This document shows, piece after piece, positions 58,541 to 64,000 of a stretch of DNA of 64,000 nucleotides; the stretch's first letter is position 1; each line of letters opens with the position of its first letter. Below the pieces are notes generated by a model that did no database searches, was not told the origin of the DNA, and was given only the letters and a program-made list of their open reading frames with translations. The stretch is from Galbula dea. Taxonomy: Eukaryota; Chordata; Aves; Piciformes; Galbulidae. Position numbers and translations under genes: made by a program. The DNA is taken from contig VWZX01006417.1 of assembly GCA_013399015.1 (NCBI GenBank), positions 948,520-1,012,519 of the forward strand. The letters are read 5' to 3'.

Positions 58541-60621
58541 CAGGATCATAAAAGGCATTTCTCTGGACTCCAAGAGGGTCTCAGGAATGGAATCTTCTGC
58601 AGTTCCTCTAGGGATCCTGCAGTTGTTTGTCCTACCCTGAGAAGCAAGCCCAACATGCTGCTGTGTCTCTCAGCTCAGCAGCTGCCTGCCCTTGGGGAGG
58701 GAGCTGTTGTATGGTTCTCTGCTGAGCAGACCTTGAGGAAATAAAATGACCTCTCCTTCCTTACTCAAGATTGAGTACTGTGGGGCTGCAGAGGAGTCTG
58801 TGTCCACAGACCCAGGCAAAGGAGAGAAAGAGGAGTGGCAGAGTGTTCTTATTAATTGCTCCTGCTCCTCCTTGTTGAATAAAAATGAATCAATAAAAAA
58901 CCTGCTTGGAGAGATGCTTCAGCAATAGGTGGCTGCACCAGAACATGAATGGTGACAATATGGCCTTTCTGTTGCCCTTTCTAAATGGATTCTTGTCTTC
59001 TGGCCATGATTTACTGTCACTAGCATGTTCTTGGAAGCAGAAGGTTTTGCCTTCCAAGCAGTTGTCTAACATGGAATAAGAAATACTCTCTTGTGTAACC
59101 TCCTTTAGCAGAGAGATGCTGGCTGGTTTTATGTGGAGAGAACATCTGCAAAGGCAGACAGTGGCTTCCCATAGCACTTTTCTCTTGGAAGTTTTGCTTG
59201 AAAAGAAAGCAAGCTGAAATCTGGAGCAGGTTTGAGTGTGGAGGTCATAGAGGAACGTGGGTCTCATGTAATGAGAAGCAAAGGACATCTGGTTACACCA
59301 TCCATCAGGCCACTGCCTCCAGCAAGAGAGGTTCAAGTCTGACATGGCTGCTTTGGGAGGGGGAGGAGAGGAGAGGAGAGAGAGCAGAGTGTTTGATCTA
59401 AATGCAAGTGGTTGACTTGCTGTAGTGGTTGGTTTGGTTTTCTTAAATAGATTTGGATTATATTTGCTCTGTTCACTGTTTCTGGATGCCACCTAGCAAT
59501 CTGATTGTGTGACACTTCCCAAAAGAGAATATTAGGTGAAAAATCAGTTGAACACTATTCTTTTTACTATTATTCTATCTGTAATTTACAGAAGAGTTTA
59601 AGTGAAAATTCCTTATTATCAATGAAATAAAAATCCCTTATTAAATATACTGGCAGTGCTCCCCTGGATTGGCTCAGGGGTCAGAAGGGCAGTCTGGCTT
59701 TATCATTTCTAGTTGCTACTATATTATTAATTAGTTCACAATATTTATAGCAGGTTTCTAAACCCAATGAAAATAAAAGCCATTAGGCATTAAAAAATAA
59801 TCCATACTTCTTAAATTGTATTACTATTTAAGTAAGTATTAGGTATTACTGTCGTGTTACTATGAGTGCATTACTAAAGTGTATGATTTTCTAGCTCTCT
59901 GAAATTGCCATGCAATCAGACTACACATAATTAGCATGTAACCTCATTAGTATATAGATTTCTGAGTTTGTGGACATAGAAATGGAGTAGTCTTTTTCTG
60001 TTTGGTTTTCTTCCGTTTTCCTTCGCCAAATAGTTAGGTAACATGCTACTTTGTGACAGTTCCTTCAGATTCTGTTAGTTACATCCCTTTGAAAGTAATC
60101 TTTGGACACCAAGAGAGTTACTTGTTGCCAGGGTTGTGTTTTGTTTTCCTTTTCTCTTCAAATATAGAATAACTTCAGAACAGACTTTTTGGTTTTATAT
60201 CAAAATCTCTTTGAATTCCTCTGATTTAGTTGATGGGCTTGCTTCTTACAGCCTGCTTTGGGTACCTTCTTTGGAAGCAACCTTTGAAGAAGAACACATG
60301 TTTAGTAGATGAAGAACAGCTAATCATGTCCTTTTGACCTTTTTGAGTGTTTATTATTAGTAGTTGATTTTTATTACAGGCTTGTGCTTATCTTTATGGT
60401 CCCTCTGACCAGAGTGTTGGTCAAAATACTGTGGAATAGGTATGAGTAGCTGGCATTTGGGTCAACAAAGAGGTGGCTTCATTGTAAGCTCTAAAAGTCT
60501 TCTTTTATCACCTTGCACCTCTGAGACATGCTGGATATATGTGAGTGGAGTTTTTTACTTCAAGACTCATACAATTTTACATGTTTTCAGTTGATTTCTG
60601 TGTTTGAAAACTGAAATCAGT
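58541..60621. other. Intronic sequence, AT-rich centre
   Basis: Includes a minus-strand 200-aa open frame (58890-59492) without recognisable domains, and a strongly AT-rich patch at 59560-59960. Confidence 0.55.
59357..59386. repeat. (GGAGA)n purine tract
   Basis: GGGAGGGGGAGGAGAGGAGA and following GGAGAGAGAG form a short all-purine stretch. Confidence 0.85.
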
Positions 60622-60660
60622 CCTTTTAGTCCAGCCCCCCTGCCAGAGCAGGATCCCCTC
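60622..60660 (-). mobile_element. CR1 UTR scrap, head-to-head with next copy
   Basis: CTTTTAGTCCAGCCCCCCTGCC, AGAGCAGGATCCCCT resembles the A-type UTR just inside the tail, on the minus strand. Only ~39 bp, no tail. Confidence 0.65.
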
Positions 60661-60663
60661 TAC

Positions 60664-60912
60664 GGGATGAAGCTGAGCCAAGGGAGGCTCAGGCTGGAGA
60701 TTAGGAGAAGGTTCTTCACTCAGAGGGTGGTTGGGATCTGGAACAGCCTCCCCAGGGAAGTTGTCTCAGCACCATGCCTGAAGGAGTTCAAGAAGCATTT
60801 AGGTAAAGCTCTCAGGCACATGGTGTGATTCTTGGGGTGTCCTCCATGGATTTGAGAGCTGGACTTGATGATCCTATTGTGTCCCTTCCAGCTCTGACAG
60901 TACTATGATATG
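60664..60912 (+). mobile_element. CR1 fragment, group D
   Basis: Frame 60604-60828 reads MKLSQGRLRLEIRRRFFTQRV, NSLPREVVSAPCLKEFKKHLGKAL, then the UTR ending TACTATGATATGAAACTATG. Sister of 32303-32480. Confidence 0.93.
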
Positions 60913-63603
60913 AAACTATGTGGAGTTCTGTGGAGGGTTCCATCAGAAATGGCTGTTAACTACTTTTAAGAGAGATTTTATTGTTGAATTTTAGCTGTAA
61001 AAGCATGTCTGCATATCAAAGTGGCAATTCTCTTCTGAAGCTAAACCCTTCAGTGCCAAAACTTGCCTGGCTTGTGACAGATGCATTCTTTTGGAGATCA
61101 TCTTGTTGAAGGATAACTCAGGTTTTTTAGAGCTAAAAATGTGTTTTCTGTCTGGATCTTGGTGGAAAGGGCAAATTGCAAGCTTGTACCTGTGCATTTG
61201 ATAGACCTGGTTCTGGCAATGGCTGCTTGGGTGCTTTAGAAACAAGTAAAGGGAATCTAGAACTAGGACTTCTGCTCTGCAGGAATAATTCAATCTTCCT
61301 TCAGTTTGGTCACAAAGACAAATAAACACTTCCCCTCAGCCCTTTTATTTTTGTAGTATGAATCAAAATTGGCTTTTTCCAATTTTATCTAGGAGACAGC
61401 AAAGCCAGAATGCTCCTTCTGAGTCTCCTGAAGTATTTATCCCAATGGAGGAAAACCTTTGTTTGCCCTCTCAGCATTTTTTGGTTTTAGCTAAAGCAAT
61501 AAACTGCACAGGATTCAATTAGAACACAGCAGATTGATCTGTGTATCTAAGGCACAGAATGTGTTACTCTATATCATGCTTTTTAGGATTGCACATTTTT
61601 TTTGTGTGCCTCAGACCCATTTTGAAACCTTAATGCTATTTTGAACCCTAAACCTACTCTGGTTTCTTTGCAGGAGGTGACAAGCTCCAAGCATCCTTTT
61701 CCACTTGTGTTGTAGTGAGCACCTAGCACTGTCTGCTATGGGAACAGCTCTGTGATGATAAATATAAATAATAATATCTAATATAATAATGATCTTATAT
61801 TCCCCTGTTTTGCAGATGTAAAAATGACAATAAGCAAAGACCAGAGCTAGTCTGTTTTGTTTCTGTTCAGCACTTGCCACAGAGACAGGGATTTATAAAA
61901 TCCCTCCTCCCCAAAAAAGATAAGTAACTTAATTTCTGGCCCTTCAGAGCTTAATCACTGCAGTTTAAATGCAAGTGCTATGATTTCTTTGCTACCTCAA
62001 TGGAAATGAGCATGTCAGTAACAGGTGGTGGTGTTTGGGAAGCTGGAGTTTCCTTTTCTCCTGTGCCTGAAGTTACAGAATTAACATCTTGAAGGTTAGG
62101 GAATGGGTGTTGGAAGCACACAAAAACCTGGGGCCGTGGAGGTAATGAAGCCATAGGGTTTGGAACTCATGTTTAGTGAAAGAAAAAATTGTTTTGATAA
62201 TGGGATGTGTTTTGTGTGTAGCTCACAGGGTTTTTTCACCTTCAGGTTTAAGCTGTTCTAGGTACAGATTGTTCTGCATAGCTCAGGATGTTACCCAAGT
62301 GGAAGACAGACATTGGGTTGGGCAGTAGAAATTGGAGAGCTTCTGGGTAAATGAATAACCTCTCCTTTCCAAGGGAAAACATCTTTATGCCTTGTGTTAC
62401 TTACTTAATCACAAGTAGTTTGAAAGCTACTAACACCTAGCTACTCTGCTCTGAACTTGAAAACAGGAGTATCCAGAGAGCTTATGATAAACACACAGAG
62501 CTGGGAGGTGCTTCCCTAGCTCAGTGGAGCTATTTTGTTGTTACAAATGCATAAGTAATTAATATCACAGTGCTGGCCTGGTTTGGGTTAGAACAGGACT
62601 TCAGTTGGAAAAATAGAGTCATTGGACAGAATTAGTTCTGTTCTAACCCAAACCAGGACAGAATTTTGGACAAGGAGCCAGTAGCCAACCCTTGCAGATA
62701 CCTGTGCATCCTCACCAAGTGACTTTGCCTTGAAGTCACTTGTGTGCTGACAAAGTTTTTCTGCTCCACCTGAAAGAGAGAGGATGCTGCCAGGGGAATT
62801 CTCTTTCTTGGCATCCTCCTAGGTTATCATCCAGTTGTGGGTCAAAGGAAGAATTCTTCTGGACCTACTCCTTTCTGTGTCTTCTTCCTTCAACTCTTCT
62901 TCAGGATATTTGTTATTGGCTGCCTACCCACTGAAGTGTTCACAGGTTACATTTAGGTATTCAATACCCACCAATATTTGGCCACTTATGGTCCCACTCT
63001 GAGTTCATCTCTTCATTTATCTCTCAACTTTGTTTCACCTCAGGGCCAGTGCCTGGATTCCAGACTGAGCTTGTTGTCTGCCTTGGTGGGATTTGTTTTT
63101 GACAGCCAGCTCACATGCAGTGCAGCTGCTGTAGACCTTTTATGCTATACAGTGATGAGATATTTTAATCTCTCTTAATTCCCAAATGCATGTTCATCCT
63201 TTCCTTGGCTGCTGCTGCTCTAGTTCTTCCATGTTATAGAATCTGTTGATCTGTCTGTTTTGATTTTTGCTTACATTTGTGCCTCTGCACATCTTGTAGA
63301 GGCATCTCCTGGGAAACATCTTCTCTTTGTTCATGTTTCAGTCTGGAAATCAGTACTTGAACCTAGCTGTATTTTACAGATTGGCTATTTTGCTATAATT
63401 AAGCTTCATGAATATGAAGATTCATGTAATATTCCCAAGGTGTCCTACAGTTAGGTTCAGCAACAGGATTTCTCTCTCATCTCACTGTTAACTCATCATC
63501 ATATCACTTGTACCAAGATGGAATAATACCATATTCATCCTTAAGAAATGCAGAGTGTGGAGCTGGTCATTTTTGGTTGTGTTTTTAAAGCCTAGGTAGA
63601 TGG
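60913..63603. other. Intronic sequence with inverted duplication
   Basis: Unique apart from the hairpin at 62577-62657 and an AT-rich patch at 61756-61800. Confidence 0.6.
62577..62657. repeat. Perfect 20-bp inverted repeat with 41-bp spacer
   Basis: Arms 62577-62596 and 62638-62657 are exact reverse complements (core GGTTTGGGTTAGAAC), with partial pairing continuing beyond them. A 10-bp direct repeat GGACAGAATT sits at 62624-62633 and 62656-62665, bracketing the right arm. Confidence 0.95.
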
Positions 63604-64000
63604 ACTGGCTGGAGAAAGGCCATGAGAAAGGAGAGATGCTCCAGTCCTCTGATCAAACAAGACAGACTGAGAGAGTTGGAGTTGTTCAGGCTGGAGAAGA
63701 GAAGGCTCCCAGGAGACCTTCTGGTGGCCTTCCAGGATCTGAAGGGGGCTACAAGAAAGCTGGGGAGGGACTGTTTAGGAGGTCAGGGAGTGACAGAACC
63801 AGGGGAAATGGATGCAAACTAGAGGAGGGGAGATTTGGATTGGATATGAGGAGGAAATTCTTCACTGTTAGGGTGGGGAGACACTGGCACAGGTTGCCCA
63901 GAGAGGCTGTGGAAGCTCCATCTCTGGAAGCTTTGAAGGCCAGGCTGGCTGGGGCTGTGGGCAACCTGTTGTAGTGGGAGGTGTCCCTGGCAGTCAGGGG
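63604..64000 (+). mobile_element. CR1 LINE copy, group C, cut by window end
   Basis: From GGCTGGAGAAAGGCCATGAG through QAGEEKAPRRPSGGLPGSEGG to KARLAGAVGNLL and the start of the UTR (GGAGGTGTCCCTGGCAGTC). The tail lies beyond the window. Confidence 0.95.

Larger units (their letters stand above)
44379..64000 (+). other. DSCAM intron 3, 5' part
   Basis: The sequence from the exon 3 donor to the window edge is non-coding and interrupted by CR1 copies. I looked for the next DSCAM exon (the rest of Ig2 with its second Cys) and did not see it, so this intron is at least 19.6 kb long. Confidence 0.85.

Noticed and set aside
58890..59492. Minus-strand 200-codon open frame, the longest non-repeat ORF
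   Set aside because: No recognisable domain, Ser/Lys-rich with no splice or promoter context, antisense inside an intron. A frame this long can arise by chance in 64 kb.
44379..64000. Search for the next DSCAM exon (end of Ig2)
   Set aside because: No segment with the expected second Ig2 Cys context and splice sites was seen, so it is probably beyond the window.
1..64000. CRISPR, tRNA/rRNA genes, bacterial operons or other novel gene systems
   Set aside because: Sequence character is that of a vertebrate intron; no array, cloverleaf or operon structure was found.

Overview
This is a stretch of bird nuclear DNA lying almost entirely inside introns of one gene, DSCAM, transcribed left to right. 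Two coding exons are certain. One is at 41630-41947 (318 bp, first Ig domain). The other is at 44232-44378 (147 bp, first half of the second Ig domain). Both have consensus splice sites, both begin and end in phase 1, and they read through the junction as ...IKA|V|LREP..., which matches vertebrate DSCAM and not its paralogue DSCAML1. The window therefore holds the 3' 41.6 kb of intron 1, exon 2, the 2,284-bp intron 2, exon 3 and the first 19.6 kb of intron 3. The signal-peptide exon 1 and the exon completing Ig2 are not visible here and should lie outside. (Exon numbers follow the vertebrate gene model.)

The rest is intron filled with chicken-repeat-1 (CR1) LINE fragments. I can place about 40. 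Nearly all are 5'-truncated copies of the end of the CR1 reverse-transcriptase ORF plus the short 3' UTR. Together they cover roughly 10 kb, about 16% of the window by my hand tally. Four sequence groups recur, recognised by the C-terminus of the residual ORF: A (...SQLDVMLCKLL), B (...KHLAVVLRAMV), C (...ARLAGAVGNLL) and D (...KHLANALRHMG). Groups B and C are very uniform among copies, which suggests recent activity. This density is high for a bird and points to a CR1-rich lineage such as woodpeckers and relatives (Piciformes) or hornbills/hoopoes. That is inference from repeat load and not a species identification.

Layout: 1-30 kb, intron 1 with mostly minus-strand CR1s. 30-41.6 kb, intron 1 with mostly plus-strand CR1s, a rearranged three-part CR1 (35.5-36.1 kb) and a 33-bp minisatellite (36.8 kb). 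41.6-44.4 kb, the two exons with four plus-strand CR1 pieces packed in intron 2, one ending only 41 bp before exon 3. 44.4-64 kb, intron 3 with sparser, mostly plus-strand CR1s, an A/C-rich tract (51.2 kb) and a local inverted duplication (62.6 kb). Simple repeats and two unresolved bases (28287, 36914) complete the picture.

I see no bacterial-type system, CRISPR, tRNA/rRNA gene or convincing independent gene. Long ORFs here are either CR1 remnants or chance. The most informative oddities are rearranged CR1 copies that do not fit simple target-primed insertion, a repeated G4T6-type motif, a template-switch-like hairpin, and CR1 copies crowding the DSCAM splice sites.
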